DNA of 64,000 bases, taken from Bacteroides sp. GTDB taxonomy: Bacteria > Bacteroidota > Bacteroidia > Bacteroidales > Bacteroidaceae. Where the stretch lies: contig NZ_JASLER010000053.1 in assembly GCF_030151085.1 (NCBI RefSeq), forward strand, positions 23,238 to 87,237, read 5' to 3'. A program made the translations under genes and the position numbers. Below, piece by piece: positions 42,366 through 50,988 of the stretch (its first letter is position 1; the number at the start of each line of letters is the position of its first letter). The notes below the pieces were generated by a model. That model saw only the letters and a program-made list of their open reading frames with translations, had not been told where the DNA came from and searched no databases.

Positions 42366-42833
42366 ATGAAACTGGAAGAAGAGGTAGGGGAATTGCTAAA
42401 AGCAAGGAAATTGTCCCTTTCCACCGCAGAAAGTTGTACCGGTGGAGGGATTGCAGCTTTGATAACGTCTGTTCCGGGTAGTTCGGAATACTTTAATGGG
42501 GGTATTGTAGCATACTCCAATGAAGTTAAGATGTCTTTGCTTCATGTTTCTGGTGATACATTAGAAAAACATGGAGCAGTAAGTTGTGAAACGGTGACCG
42601 AGATGGTGAAAGGTGCGATGAAAACGTTGAAAACGGATTGCGCGGTTGCTACCTCGGGTATTGCAGGTCCTGGTGGTGGAACTCCTGACAAACCGGTAGG
42701 CACTGTTTGGATTGCCGCTGCCTATAAAAATGAAATCGTTACCATGAAGCAGGAAGGAGATTCCGGAAGAATGGGAAATGTACAAAAAGCTATTCAGAAT
42801 GCCCTTTTATTGCTTCGAAACAGCTTGAAATAA
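42366..42833 (+). CDS. CinA C-terminal family / nicotinamide-nucleotide amidase (PncC)
   Basis: The 155-aa protein is the stand-alone amidase domain: STAESCTGGGIAALITSVPGSSEYFNGGIVAYSNEVK and VATSGIAGPGGGTPDKPVGTVWIA are the PncC motifs, with S, T and K residues in the catalytic site. It deamidates nicotinamide mononucleotide in NAD salvage. The CinA N-terminal MoCF domain is absent, which is common in Bacteroidota. It is probably in an operon with tsaD upstream. The next gene, rpmB, is 121 nt away. Confidence 0.93.
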   Translation: MKLEEEVGELLKARKLSLSTAESCTGGGIAALITSVPGSSEYFNGGIVAYSNEVKMSLLHVSGDTLEKHGAVSCETVTEMVKGAMKTLKTDCAVATSGIAGPGGGTPDKPVGTVWIAAAYKNEIVTMKQEGDSGRMGNVQKAIQNALLLLRNSLK

Positions 42834-42954
42834 GGAAAAATTGCTATCATACAACGAATTATTTTATGAAAAACTTGTTTGGTAACGATAAAAGTACTTA
42901 CTTTGCGCTCTGTTTGAGAGAAGTATAGATGAAAACTATAAAATAAAGATAGAA

Positions 42955-43215
42955 ATGTCAAAGATTTGTCAAATTACCGGAAAGAAGGCCATGATTGGCA
43001 ACAATGTTTCACATTCAAATCATAGAACTAAAAGAACTTTTGATTTGAACTTGTTTAACAAGAAATTCTACTATGTAGAACAAGATTGTTGGATTAGCCT
43101 TAGCATTTGCGCTAATGGTTTGCGCGTTATTAATAAAAAAGGACTGGACGCTGCTTTGAAAGATGCAGTAGCTAAAGGTTTTTGTGATTGGAAAAGCATC
43201 AAAGTAATAGGCTAA
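42955..43215 (+). CDS. rpmB: 50S ribosomal protein L28
   Basis: The 86-aa product MSKICQITGKKAMIGNNVSHSNHRTKRTFDLNLF is a clear L28, with the GNxVSHxxxxTKR signature and the later SICANGLRVINKKGLD. It lies first in the rpmB-rpmG-DUF4295 cluster, usual in Bacteroidota. A promoter-like TTTG...TACTTTG is present at about 42878-42903. The gene is followed by rpmG after 19 nt. Confidence 0.97.
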   Translation: MSKICQITGKKAMIGNNVSHSNHRTKRTFDLNLFNKKFYYVEQDCWISLSICANGLRVINKKGLDAALKDAVAKGFCDWKSIKVIG

Positions 43216-43234
43216 AAAGTAGGAGATACTGATT

Positions 43235-43423
43235 ATGGCAAAGAAAGCAAAAGGTAACAGAGTACAGGTGATTCTGGAATGCACAGAACACAAGGATAGC
43301 GGTATGCCGGGAACTTCTCGTTATATTACAACGAAGAACAGAAAAAATACCACTGAGAGATTGGAATTGAAGAAATATAATCCAATCCTGAAAAGAGTAA
43401 CAGTACATAAAGAAATTAAATAA
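43235..43423 (+). CDS. rpmG: 50S ribosomal protein L33
   Basis: The 62-aa protein MAKKAKGNRVQVILECTEHKDSGMPGTSRYITTKNRKNTTERLELKKYNP matches L33 of the Bacteroidota. The Cys pairs of zinc-type L33 are absent (only one Cys is left), so it is the zinc-independent form. It is flanked by rpmB and the DUF4295 gene, likely one transcript. Confidence 0.97.
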   Translation: MAKKAKGNRVQVILECTEHKDSGMPGTSRYITTKNRKNTTERLELKKYNPILKRVTVHKEIK

Positions 43424-43436
43424 TAAAGTATAACTC

Positions 43437-43595
43437 ATGGCAAAGAAAACAGTAGCAAGTTTGCACGAAGGTACTAAAGAAGGTCGTGCTTATACAAAGG
43501 TTATCAAGATGGTTAAGTCTCCGAAAACAGGTGCTTACATCTTTGATGAGCAAATGGTACAAAACGAAAAAGTACAAGACTTTTTCAAGAAGTAA
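43437..43595 (+). CDS. DUF4295 family protein
   Basis: A 52-aa basic protein from the ATG at 43437: MAKKTVASLHEGTKEGRAYTK, ending in KVQDFFKK. The family is found in Bacteroidota directly behind rpmG and is probably ribosome-associated. It is closed by the terminator at 43638-43677. Confidence 0.93.
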   Translation: MAKKTVASLHEGTKEGRAYTKVIKMVKSPKTGAYIFDEQMVQNEKVQDFFKK

Positions 43596-43637
43596 GATGA
43601 ATACAGAGCTTGCAAAAGCACTGATAAACTATAAAAG

Positions 43638-43677
43638 ATCCTCTTATCGGTATAACTGATAAGAGGATTTCTTTTTT
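43638..43677 (+). terminator. Intrinsic terminator of the rpmB operon
   Basis: ATCCTCTTATC (43638-43648), 9-nt loop, GATAAGAGGAT (43658-43668), then TTCTTTTTT. Confidence 0.93.
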
Positions 43678-43716
43678 AAAAGGGGGCGAAGTTTTTATTA
43701 TTTGTCAGTTTTGTTA

Positions 43717-43764
43717 TATCTTTGCGTTTAAAGCGAAGATTGTGCTTTCTTTGCATTATCTTTG
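43717..43764 (+). promoter_or_regulatory. Two -7 boxes before ftsY
   Basis: TATCTTTG at 43717-43724 and again at 43757-43764, both exact -7 matches. Two start sites, 40 bp apart, are likely for the ftsY-rimO operon. Confidence 0.6.
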
Positions 43765-43795
43765 TATCATAATGTATTTTACTAATAGTTAGAAT

Positions 43796-44755
43796 ATGGG
43801 ATTTTTTAGTTTTTTTTCAAAAGAAAAGAAGGAAACATTAGATAAAGGATTATCTAAGACCAAGGAGAGTGTATTCGGCAAGATAGCCCGTGCTGTGGCT
43901 GGAAAGTCGAAAGTTGACGACGAAGTGTTGGATAATCTGGAGGAAGTATTGATTACTTCGGATGTTGGCGTGGAAACTACGTTGAAAATTATTGAACGTA
44001 TAGAAAAACGGGCTGCTTCTGAAAAATATATGAATGCGCAAGAACTGAATCGGATTTTGCGCGATGAAATCGCTGCATTGCTCACAGAGAACAATTCAGA
44101 AGATGTGGATGATTTTGAAGCACCAATTGCGAAGAAACCTTACGTTATCATGGTAGTGGGTGTAAATGGTGTGGGTAAAACTACTACAATCGGGAAATTG
44201 GCTTATCAATTTAAAAAGGCTGGAAAGTCGGTTTATTTAGGTGCTGCCGATACTTTCCGTGCTGCAGCCGTTGAACAATTAATGATTTGGGGAGAACGGG
44301 TAGGAGTACCTGTGATCAAACAGAAAATGGGGGCAGATCCGGCTTCAGTGGCTTTTGATACATTGAGTTCCGCAGTCGCTAATAATGCAGATGTAGTCAT
44401 TATCGATACGGCTGGTCGTCTTCACAATAAGGTTGGTTTGATGAATGAATTGACCAAGATTAAAAATGTGATGAAGAAAGTTGTAGTTGATGCGCCTAAT
44501 GAAGTATTGCTTGTTTTGGACGGTTCCACCGGACAAAATGCTTTTGAACAAGCTCGCCAATTTACTTTGGCTACGGAAGTAACGTCATTGGCAGTGACCA
44601 AACTGGATGGAACAGCAAAAGGTGGTGTGGTCATTGGTATTTCAGATCAATTTAAGATTCCTGTGAAATATATTGGTTTAGGTGAAGGTATGGAAGATTT
44701 GCAAGTATTCCGTAAGAAAGAATTTGTTGATTCACTGTTTGGAGGAGATGCATGA
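43796..44755 (+). CDS. ftsY: Signal recognition particle receptor FtsY
   Basis: FtsY is the membrane-associated GTPase that receives ribosome-nascent chain complexes from SRP. The 319-aa protein has a short N-terminal region (no long acidic A domain), the N helical bundle, and the G domain with GVNGVGKTTTIGKLA (G1, residues about 122-136), DTAGRLHNK (G3) and TKLDGTAKGG (G4). It overlaps rimO by 4 nt (ATGA). Two promoters upstream are visible. Confidence 0.97.
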   Translation: MGFFSFFSKEKKETLDKGLSKTKESVFGKIARAVAGKSKVDDEVLDNLEEVLITSDVGVETTLKIIERIEKRAASEKYMNAQELNRILRDEIAALLTENNSEDVDDFEAPIAKKPYVIMVVGVNGVGKTTTIGKLAYQFKKAGKSVYLGAADTFRAAAVEQLMIWGERVGVPVIKQKMGADPASVAFDTLSSAVANNADVVIIDTAGRLHNKVGLMNELTKIKNVMKKVVVDAPNEVLLVLDGSTGQNAFEQARQFTLATEVTSLAVTKLDGTAKGGVVIGISDQFKIPVKYIGLGEGMEDLQVFRKKEFVDSLFGGDA

Positions 44756-46050
44756 GACGGAAAACCATCGACATCATTACTTTAGGTTGTTCTAAAAACC
44801 TGGTGGATTCAGAGCATTTGATGCGTCAGCTTGAGGAAGCCGGTTATAATGTAACCCATGATACTGAACGTCCAAAAGGACAGATAGCCGTTATTAATAC
44901 TTGCGGTTTCATCGGAGATGCCAAGGAAGAGTCTATTAATATGATTCTGGAATTTGCCCAGGCTAGAGAAGAAGGTAGTTTAGAGAAACTTTATGTTATG
45001 GGTTGTCTTTCGGAGCGTTATCTGAAAGAATTGGCTATCGAAATCCCACAGGTTGATAAGTTTTACGGGAAGTTTAACTGGAAAGAACTGTTGCAGGACT
45101 TAGGAAAGGCATACCATGACGAATTGCACATTGAGCGTACACTGACCACTCCTAAACATTATGCTTATCTGAAAATATCAGAGGGGTGTGATCGTAAATG
45201 TTCTTACTGTGCTATTCCTATCATAACAGGACAGCACGTGTCTCGTCCGATAGAAGAAATTTTGGATGAGGTAAAATACTTAGTTGCTCGTGGTGTGAAA
45301 GAATTTCAAGTGATTGCCCAAGAGCTGACTTATTATGGAGTGGATCTGTATAAAAAGCAGATGTTGCCGGAGCTTATAGAAAGAATCTCCGAAATACCCG
45401 GAGTGGAATGGATACGTTTGCATTATGCTTATCCGGCACATTTTCCTACAGATTTGTTTCGTGTAATGCGGGAGCGTTCCAATGTTTGCAAATACATGGA
45501 CATCGCTTTGCAGCATATTAGTGATAATATGCTCACTAAAATGCGCCGTCATGTAACGAAGGATGAGACTTATCAATTGGTAGAGCAATTCCGTAAGGAA
45601 GTTCCTGGGATTCATTTGCGCACTACTCTTATGGTAGGACATCCAGGTGAAACAGAAGCTGATTTTGAAGAACTGAAAGCATTTGTTCGTAAGGTTCGTT
45701 TCGATAGAATGGGGGCTTTTGCTTATTCTGAAGAAGAAGGCACCTATGCTGCTGCTAATTATGAGGATGCTATTCCACAAGAAGTGAAGCAGGCTCGTTT
45801 GGATGAATTAATGTCTATACAGCAGGAAATATCTTCTGAATTGAGTGCTGCGAAGGTGGGAAAGCAAATGAAGGTAATTATAGACCGCTTGGAAGGTGAT
45901 TACTACGTAGGACGTACAGAATTTGATTCTCCCGAAGTCGATCCGGAAGTTTTGATTGAAAGTGAAAATAAAGAACTGACTATTGGTAACTTTTACCAAG
46001 TAGAGATAGTAAGTTCCGATGATTTCGACCTTTTTGGAAGAATTATTTAA
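44752..46050 (+). CDS. rimO: Ribosomal protein S12 methylthiotransferase RimO
   Basis: RimO adds a methylthio group to Asp of ribosomal protein S12. The 432-aa protein has the N-terminal UPF0004 domain (TLGCSKNLVDSEHLMRQLE, with Cys 11), the radical SAM triad in SEGCDRKCSYCAIP (C-x3-C-x2-C) and the C-terminal TRAM domain (about residues 370-432). It is translationally coupled to ftsY. The name is confident by the GCSKNxVDSE motif, which separates RimO from MiaB. Confidence 0.97.
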   Translation: MRRKTIDIITLGCSKNLVDSEHLMRQLEEAGYNVTHDTERPKGQIAVINTCGFIGDAKEESINMILEFAQAREEGSLEKLYVMGCLSERYLKELAIEIPQVDKFYGKFNWKELLQDLGKAYHDELHIERTLTTPKHYAYLKISEGCDRKCSYCAIPIITGQHVSRPIEEILDEVKYLVARGVKEFQVIAQELTYYGVDLYKKQMLPELIERISEIPGVEWIRLHYAYPAHFPTDLFRVMRERSNVCKYMDIALQHISDNMLTKMRRHVTKDETYQLVEQFRKEVPGIHLRTTLMVGHPGETEADFEELKAFVRKVRFDRMGAFAYSEEEGTYAAANYEDAIPQEVKQARLDELMSIQQEISSELSAAKVGKQMKVIIDRLEGDYYVGRTEFDSPEVDPEVLIESENKELTIGNFYQVEIVSSDDFDLFGRII

Positions 46051-46128
46051 AGATTTTTCCCGAACTTCTTGTGTATATGAAGAAGATTTGCTAATATAGC
46101 AGCGTAGTTCCATATTAAAGCTTATATT

Positions 46129-46401
46129 TTGAATAACAAAGAGTTTACTTCTGAATTATCTCGGAGGTTAGGATATACATTAAAGGATACTTCTGAGTTG
46201 ATTGCATCTTTGCTGTCGGAAATGTCGCGTCAGTTGGAAGAGGGAGATACTATATCTGTACAGGGATTTGGCACATTTGAAGTGAAAAAGAAGGCAGAAC
46301 GTATATCTGTTAATCCAACTACAAAACAGCGTATGCTGGTTCCTCCCAAGTTGGTATTGACCTATAAGCCCAGTTCACTATTGAAAGATAAGTTTAAGTA
46401 A
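46129..46401 (+). CDS. HU family DNA-binding protein
   Basis: The 90-aa protein starts at TTG (46129; no ATG alternative at the right distance). It is a short HU/IHF-fold protein: an N-terminal two-helix part (NKEFTSELSRRLGYTLKDTSELIASLLSEM) and the VQGFGTFEVKKKAERISVNPTTKQRMLVP arm. It bends DNA in the nucleoid. The next gene 24 nt downstream encodes an HU-LysM fusion, so two HU-type proteins are neighbours. Confidence 0.88.
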   Translation: MNNKEFTSELSRRLGYTLKDTSELIASLLSEMSRQLEEGDTISVQGFGTFEVKKKAERISVNPTTKQRMLVPPKLVLTYKPSSLLKDKFK

Positions 46402-46424
46402 TCTTCCTTTTAACTCTCCACACT

Positions 46425-47570
46425 ATGAATGAGAAACTGAACATACAGGATTTGATAGATTTGCTTGCTGAAAAGCATGGTATGAGTAAAAAGAATGCCG
46501 ACAATTTTGTAAAGGAATTCTTTTTGCTGATCGAAGAATCATTGGAGAAAGATAAGTATGTGAAAATAAAAGGACTAGGTACATTTAAACTGATTGATGT
46601 AGATAGTCGTGAAAGTGTGAATGTCAATACTGGGGAAAGATTTGAAATACAAGGACATACTAAAGTTTCGTTTACTCCGGAACCTACATTAAAAGATGTT
46701 ATCAATAAACCATTCTCGCACTTTGAAACAGTAGTCTTAAATGATGGTACAGTTCTTGAAGATACCCCTTTGGATAATGAGACTGAGGAGGAAGAGCAAG
46801 AACAAGATATCCCTCAAGAGGTAATTAATGAGTCTTCTGAAGTGGTAGTAGAGGAAGAAGAAGTAACTGCTATAAAAGAGCAAGAAGTTGTTGCTGTAAA
46901 AGAAGAAGAGGAGGTTACTGCTGTGAAAGAACCTGTAATAGAACAGGAACTGCAACAAGAAGAAACTAAGATTTCGTCTGATGAACAGCCTGACAAAGAA
47001 GTTGTTGTCATTGATAAATCTGATGCTAAAACGGATTCTTCTACAATGAAATACTTCATTGGTATTGTTGTTTTCGTTATAGTACTATGTGGTGGTGCCG
47101 TAATGTTTATGTATTATCCCGATCTATTGGATCAGTTCACATCTAAGCCTCCTGTAGAAAAAGAGGAAGTTGTGAAGACAGATCAGACTATGTTGACTGA
47201 TAGTTTATCTGCAAAAGAAAAAGAAATAGTTGAACCGGTTAAACCTGATACAGTGGCTGAAAGTGTTGCTGTGGCTTCAACTCCGAAGGATATGCCCAAG
47301 GAGAGTGCGACGCAAGCACCATCTAAAAAGGAACAAAAGAAACCTGCTGCGCCATTTGAGCCCGATTCAGTGGGGTACTCGATTGCTGGTACGGAAACTA
47401 CTTATACCATTAAAGAAGGGGAAACTTTGACGAAAGTTGCACTTCGTTTTTATGGAACGAAGGCTTTATGGCCATACATAGTAAAGCATAATCCAGGTGT
47501 TATCAAGAATCCGGATAATGTACCATTCGGAACTACAATAAAGATACCTAAATTAGTCAAGAAGCAGTAA
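46425..47570 (+). CDS. HU-like domain, transmembrane helix, LysM fusion protein
   Basis: The 381-aa product has an HU-fold N-terminal domain (residues 1 to about 92, KGLGTFKLIDVDSRESVNVNTGERFEI). A Glu/Val-rich linker with repeated VTAVKE-type units follows (about 120-190), then one membrane helix at about 210-230 (YFIGIVVFVIVLCGGAVMFMY), a second linker and a C-terminal LysM (TYTIKEGETLTKVALRFYGTKALWPYIVKHNPG, from about 326). The order predicts DNA binding inside and peptidoglycan binding outside. It directly follows an HU gene and precedes moxR by about 190 nt. Role not known to me. Confidence 0.9.
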   Translation: MNEKLNIQDLIDLLAEKHGMSKKNADNFVKEFFLLIEESLEKDKYVKIKGLGTFKLIDVDSRESVNVNTGERFEIQGHTKVSFTPEPTLKDVINKPFSHFETVVLNDGTVLEDTPLDNETEEEEQEQDIPQEVINESSEVVVEEEEVTAIKEQEVVAVKEEEEVTAVKEPVIEQELQQEETKISSDEQPDKEVVVIDKSDAKTDSSTMKYFIGIVVFVIVLCGGAVMFMYYPDLLDQFTSKPPVEKEEVVKTDQTMLTDSLSAKEKEIVEPVKPDTVAESVAVASTPKDMPKESATQAPSKKEQKKPAAPFEPDSVGYSIAGTETTYTIKEGETLTKVALRFYGTKALWPYIVKHNPGVIKNPDNVPFGTTIKIPKLVKKQ

Positions 47571-47659
47571 AATATTACTGCTTCTTTTTTTGTCAAATAC
47601 TAAACTCTATGAAAGTAGTTTAATCTAAAGGTTTCGCATTGTTTTTTAATAAAAATTAG

Positions 47660-47690
47660 TTGGTATGGTTAATTTATTCCCGTACTTTTG
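47660..47690 (+). promoter_or_regulatory. Bacteroides-type promoter before moxR
   Basis: TTG (47660-47662), 20 nt, TACTTTTG (47683-47690). It lies 72 nt before the moxR ATG and probably serves the whole moxR-bat unit. Confidence 0.65.
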
Positions 47691-47761
47691 GGAGCGAAAA
47701 AATAATTACCGGTATTAAACCGGAAAATGGGGAATTTAAACACTTAAAATAGTATAGATTT

Positions 47762-48757
47762 ATGGCTGAAACAATTGATATCCGCGAACTGAACGAGCGG
47801 ATTGAAAGACAAAGCGCTTTCGTTACCAATCTTACCACAGGTATGGACCAGGTCATTGTAGGTCAAAAGCATCTGGTAGAATCGTTGTTAATTGGTCTGT
47901 TATCTGACGGACACGTATTGCTGGAAGGTGTACCAGGTTTGGCAAAAACTTTAGCAATCAAAACATTGGCATCTTTGATCGATGCGAAATATAGCCGTAT
48001 CCAATTTACGCCGGACTTACTTCCTGCCGACGTTATCGGTACAATGGTATATAGTCAAAAAGACGAGACATTCCAGATAAAGAAAGGTCCTATTTTTGCA
48101 AACTTTGTTTTGGCGGATGAAATTAACCGTGCTCCGGCCAAGGTACAGAGTGCTTTGCTGGAAGCAATGCAGGAGCGTCAGGTTACTATTGGTAGAGAAA
48201 CTTTCATGTTGCCCGAGCCATTTTTGGTACTTGCAACTCAGAATCCCATCGAGCAAGAGGGTACTTACCCGTTGCCTGAAGCGCAGGTTGACCGTTTCAT
48301 GCTGAAGGTGGTTATTGATTATCCGAAGTTGGAAGAAGAAAAACTGATTATCCGTCAGAATATCAATGGCGAAAAATTCAATGTGAAACCTATTTTGAAG
48401 GCAGAAGAGATTATCGAAGCCCGTAAGGTAGTTCGCCAGGTTTATTTGGACGAGAAGATTGAAAAGTATATTGTAGATATTGTATTTGCTACCCGTTATC
48501 CTGAAAAATATGATTTGAAGGAACTGAAGGATATGATTGGCTTCGGTGGTTCACCGCGTGCTTCCATCAATTTGGCACTCGCTGCCCGTAGCTATGCCTT
48601 TATTAAACGCCGTGGATATGTAATTCCGGAAGACGTTCGCGCTGTGGCGCATGACGTACTGCGTCATCGCATCGGTTTGACATACGAAGCAGAAGCTAGT
48701 AATGTAACTTCTGACGAAATTGTCAGCAAGATATTGAATAAAGTAGAAGTACCTTAA
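47762..48757 (+). CDS. moxR: MoxR-type AAA+ ATPase of the aerotolerance operon
   Basis: The 331-aa AAA+ ATPase carries Walker A GVPGLAKT (residues about 58-65), Walker B VLADEINRAPAKVQ and the sensor region LATQNPIEQEGTYPLPEAQVDRF. MoxR proteins act with vWA-domain partners as chaperones for metal insertion or membrane assembly; here DUF58 and Bat proteins follow. It starts at 47762. The next gene is 220 nt away, across a repeat array (48779-48932), so readthrough or a second promoter must be considered. Confidence 0.95.
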   Translation: MAETIDIRELNERIERQSAFVTNLTTGMDQVIVGQKHLVESLLIGLLSDGHVLLEGVPGLAKTLAIKTLASLIDAKYSRIQFTPDLLPADVIGTMVYSQKDETFQIKKGPIFANFVLADEINRAPAKVQSALLEAMQERQVTIGRETFMLPEPFLVLATQNPIEQEGTYPLPEAQVDRFMLKVVIDYPKLEEEKLIIRQNINGEKFNVKPILKAEEIIEARKVVRQVYLDEKIEKYIVDIVFATRYPEKYDLKELKDMIGFGGSPRASINLALAARSYAFIKRRGYVIPEDVRAVAHDVLRHRIGLTYEAEASNVTSDEIVSKILNKVEVP

Positions 48758-48778
48758 TATAGGGGAAGTATATCAGTA

Positions 48779-48932
48779 GAAAACCTCAGGAGTTTGCTCC
48801 GGAAATGCCCGGCATTCGCTTTTGAATTGCCGGGGATTTACTACCGAAAACCCCGGGGATTTTACTGAAAACTCCAGGAGTTTGTTCTTCAAATCTCAGG
48901 GTTTTCTGATGAAAACATGAGGGCTTTTAGTT
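48779..48932. repeat. Array of seven imperfect ~22-bp units
   Basis: Units begin at about 48779, 48801, 48824, 48846, 48867, 48891 and 48911. They share the form GAAAAC(C/T)(C/T)C, GG(A/G)G, TTT, and each is itself partly self-complementary. The array fills the space between moxR and the DUF58 gene; no gene is seen here. It resembles the array at 28299-28460 in unit size. Confidence 0.6.
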
Positions 48933-48977
48933 CATCTCCGCTAAGGTTTTTATTAATGAGATTATTCATATATATCA

Positions 48978-49847
48978 ATGGAAACAACTGATTTACTAAA
49001 AAAAGTCCGTCAGATTGAAATAAAGACGCGCGGATTATCCAATAATATCTTTGCCGGGCAGTATCACTCAGCCTTCAAAGGTAGAGGTATGGCATTCTCC
49101 GAGGTGCGTGAATATCAGTTTGGCGACGATATACGCGACATTGATTGGAATGTAACCGCTCGCTTCAACAAACCATACGTGAAGGTGTTTGAAGAAGAAC
49201 GTGAGTTGACAGTAATGTTGTTGGTAGATGTTTCCGGTAGTTTGGAGTTCGGTACTGTGAAGCAATTGAAGAAGGATATGGTGACGGAAATCGCTGCGAC
49301 TTTAGCTTTTTCTGCCATTCAGAACAACGATAAAATCGGTGTTATCTTCTTTTCAGACCGGATAGAGAAATTCATTCCACCTAAGAAAGGGCGTAAGCAT
49401 ATACTTTATATCATACGTGAATTGATAGACTTCCATCCGGAAAGCCGCCGGACGAATATCCGTCTAGGGCTGGAATATCTGACAAATGTAATGAAGCGTC
49501 GTTGCACTGCTTTTATGTTGTCGGATTTCATTGACCAGGAAAGCTTTAAAAATGCAATGACCATAGCCAATCGTAAGCATGATGTGGTTGCGATTCAGGT
49601 GTATGACCGTCGGGTAGAAGATTTGCCGGCTGTAGGTTTGATGAAGATTAAAGATGCTGAAACGGGACATGAACAGTGGATTGATACTTCCTCGCGTGCT
49701 GTGCGTCGTGCTCATCATGATTGGTGGGTTAACAAGCAAGTAGAACTGAACGAAACATTTACCAAGAGTAATGTCGATAATGTGTCGGTACGAACTGACC
49801 AGGATTATGTCAAGGCATTGATGAATTTGTTTGCTAAACGAAATTAA
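48978..49847 (+). CDS. DUF58 domain protein (vWA-like)
   Basis: The 289-aa soluble protein contains the DUF58 signature HSAFKGRGMAFSEVREYQFGDDIRDIDWNVTARFNKPYVK. A vWA-like metal site follows, LLVDVSGSLEFG (DxSxS, residues about 77-84). It is the conserved partner of MoxR in bat operons. It overlaps slightly with the next frame's upstream region; the following start at 49855 is 7 nt away. Its role is thought to be regulation or recruitment of MoxR, but is not proven. Confidence 0.9.
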   Translation: METTDLLKKVRQIEIKTRGLSNNIFAGQYHSAFKGRGMAFSEVREYQFGDDIRDIDWNVTARFNKPYVKVFEEERELTVMLLVDVSGSLEFGTVKQLKKDMVTEIAATLAFSAIQNNDKIGVIFFSDRIEKFIPPKKGRKHILYIIRELIDFHPESRRTNIRLGLEYLTNVMKRRCTAFMLSDFIDQESFKNAMTIANRKHDVVAIQVYDRRVEDLPAVGLMKIKDAETGHEQWIDTSSRAVRRAHHDWWVNKQVELNETFTKSNVDNVSVRTDQDYVKALMNLFAKRN

Positions 49848-49854
49848 TCGGAAA

Positions 49855-50928
49855 ATGAAAAGATATTTATTTCTGATAACGCTGTTAGTAGCATTGGCAG
49901 GCAGGGCAGTAGCCCAGTCGGTAACGGTAGATGCTACTATTGATTCCCTGCAAATCTTAATAGGAGAGCAGGCAAAGATAAAGCTTCAAGTATCATTGGA
50001 TGCAAATAAGCGTGCAATATTTCCTGTATATACGGATACATTGATACGTGGAGTCGAAATTATTGATGTGGCCAAGCCGGATACTCAACTTCTGAATGAT
50101 GGTAGACGTTCTTTGATAACTCAAGAATATACCGTTACTTCGTTTGACTCGGCGCTCTATTATTTACCACCTATGAAGGTGATTGTAGATAATAAGCCTT
50201 ATCTTTCGAAAGCATTAGCCTTGAAAGTATATTCCATTCCGGTAGATACATTGCATCCCGATCAGTTCTTTGGACCCAAAACTGTGATGCAAGCGCCTTT
50301 TGCTTGGGAAGATTGGTATGTTGCCATTGCTTGTGTGCTTTTGTTCGTGCCTCTTCTTTTGTTGCTAATTTATCTCGTGAAGCGTATTCGCGATAATAAA
50401 CCGATTATTCGCAAGGTGAAAGTTGAGTCTAAGTTGCCGCCTCACCAGTTAGCAATACAAGAGATTGAACGTATTAAAACTGAAAAAGTTTGGCAGAAAG
50501 GATTGTCGAAGGAGTATTATACTGAATTGACGGATGCTATTCGTACTTATATTAAAGATCGTTTCGGTTTCAATGCTTTGGAAATGACCTCTTCTGAAAT
50601 CATTGATAACTTGTTGGAAATGAAAGATAAAGAAGCCATTAAGGATCTGCGTGAGTTGTTCCAAACAGCTGACCTTGTGAAGTTTGCCAAGCATAATCCG
50701 ATGATGAACGAGAACGACGCCAATTTAATAAATGCTATTGACTTTATTAATGAGACAAAAGTCAAAGAAGATGAGAATGCCAAACCGCAACCGACTGAGA
50801 TTACTATCATTGAGAAACGTTCTTTGCGTACCAAGATATTGCTTGGTACTGGTATTCTGGTGTTGGCTGCCGCTCTTATCGGCTCACTGATATATATAGG
50901 TTTGGAGTTGTACAATTACTTTGCTTGA
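49855..50928 (+). CDS. Bat-operon membrane protein (unnamed, BatD-like N-terminal part)
   Basis: I chose the ATG at 49855 (357 aa), whose first 22 residues look like a signal peptide (MKRYLFLITLLVALAGRAVAQS). The periplasmic part is Ig-like (VTVDATIDSLQILIGEQAKIKLQV). A membrane helix (WYVAIACVLLFVPLLLLLIYLV, about 148-170), a cytoplasmic helical region (LPPHQLAIQEIERIKTEKVW) and a final helix (TKILLGTGILVLAAALIGSLIYIG) follow. It sits between DUF58 and batA, where Bacteroides always has such a gene. Its role is unknown. Confidence 0.82.
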   Translation: MKRYLFLITLLVALAGRAVAQSVTVDATIDSLQILIGEQAKIKLQVSLDANKRAIFPVYTDTLIRGVEIIDVAKPDTQLLNDGRRSLITQEYTVTSFDSALYYLPPMKVIVDNKPYLSKALALKVYSIPVDTLHPDQFFGPKTVMQAPFAWEDWYVAIACVLLFVPLLLLLIYLVKRIRDNKPIIRKVKVESKLPPHQLAIQEIERIKTEKVWQKGLSKEYYTELTDAIRTYIKDRFGFNALEMTSSEIIDNLLEMKDKEAIKDLRELFQTADLVKFAKHNPMMNENDANLINAIDFINETKVKEDENAKPQPTEITIIEKRSLRTKILLGTGILVLAAALIGSLIYIGLELYNYFA

Positions 50929-50953
50929 TAGCATGGTTATGAATAGTGACTTC

Positions 50954-50985
50954 AATCGTAAATTGTAAATCGTTAAATCGTAAAT
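50954..50985. repeat. AT-rich short repeat before batA
   Basis: AATCGTAAATTGTAAATCG then TTAAATCGTAAAT: repeated (T/C)GTAAAT units of about 8-9 bp. A near-identical stretch lies before batB (52007-52040). Confidence 0.7.
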
Positions 50986-50988
50986 ATC

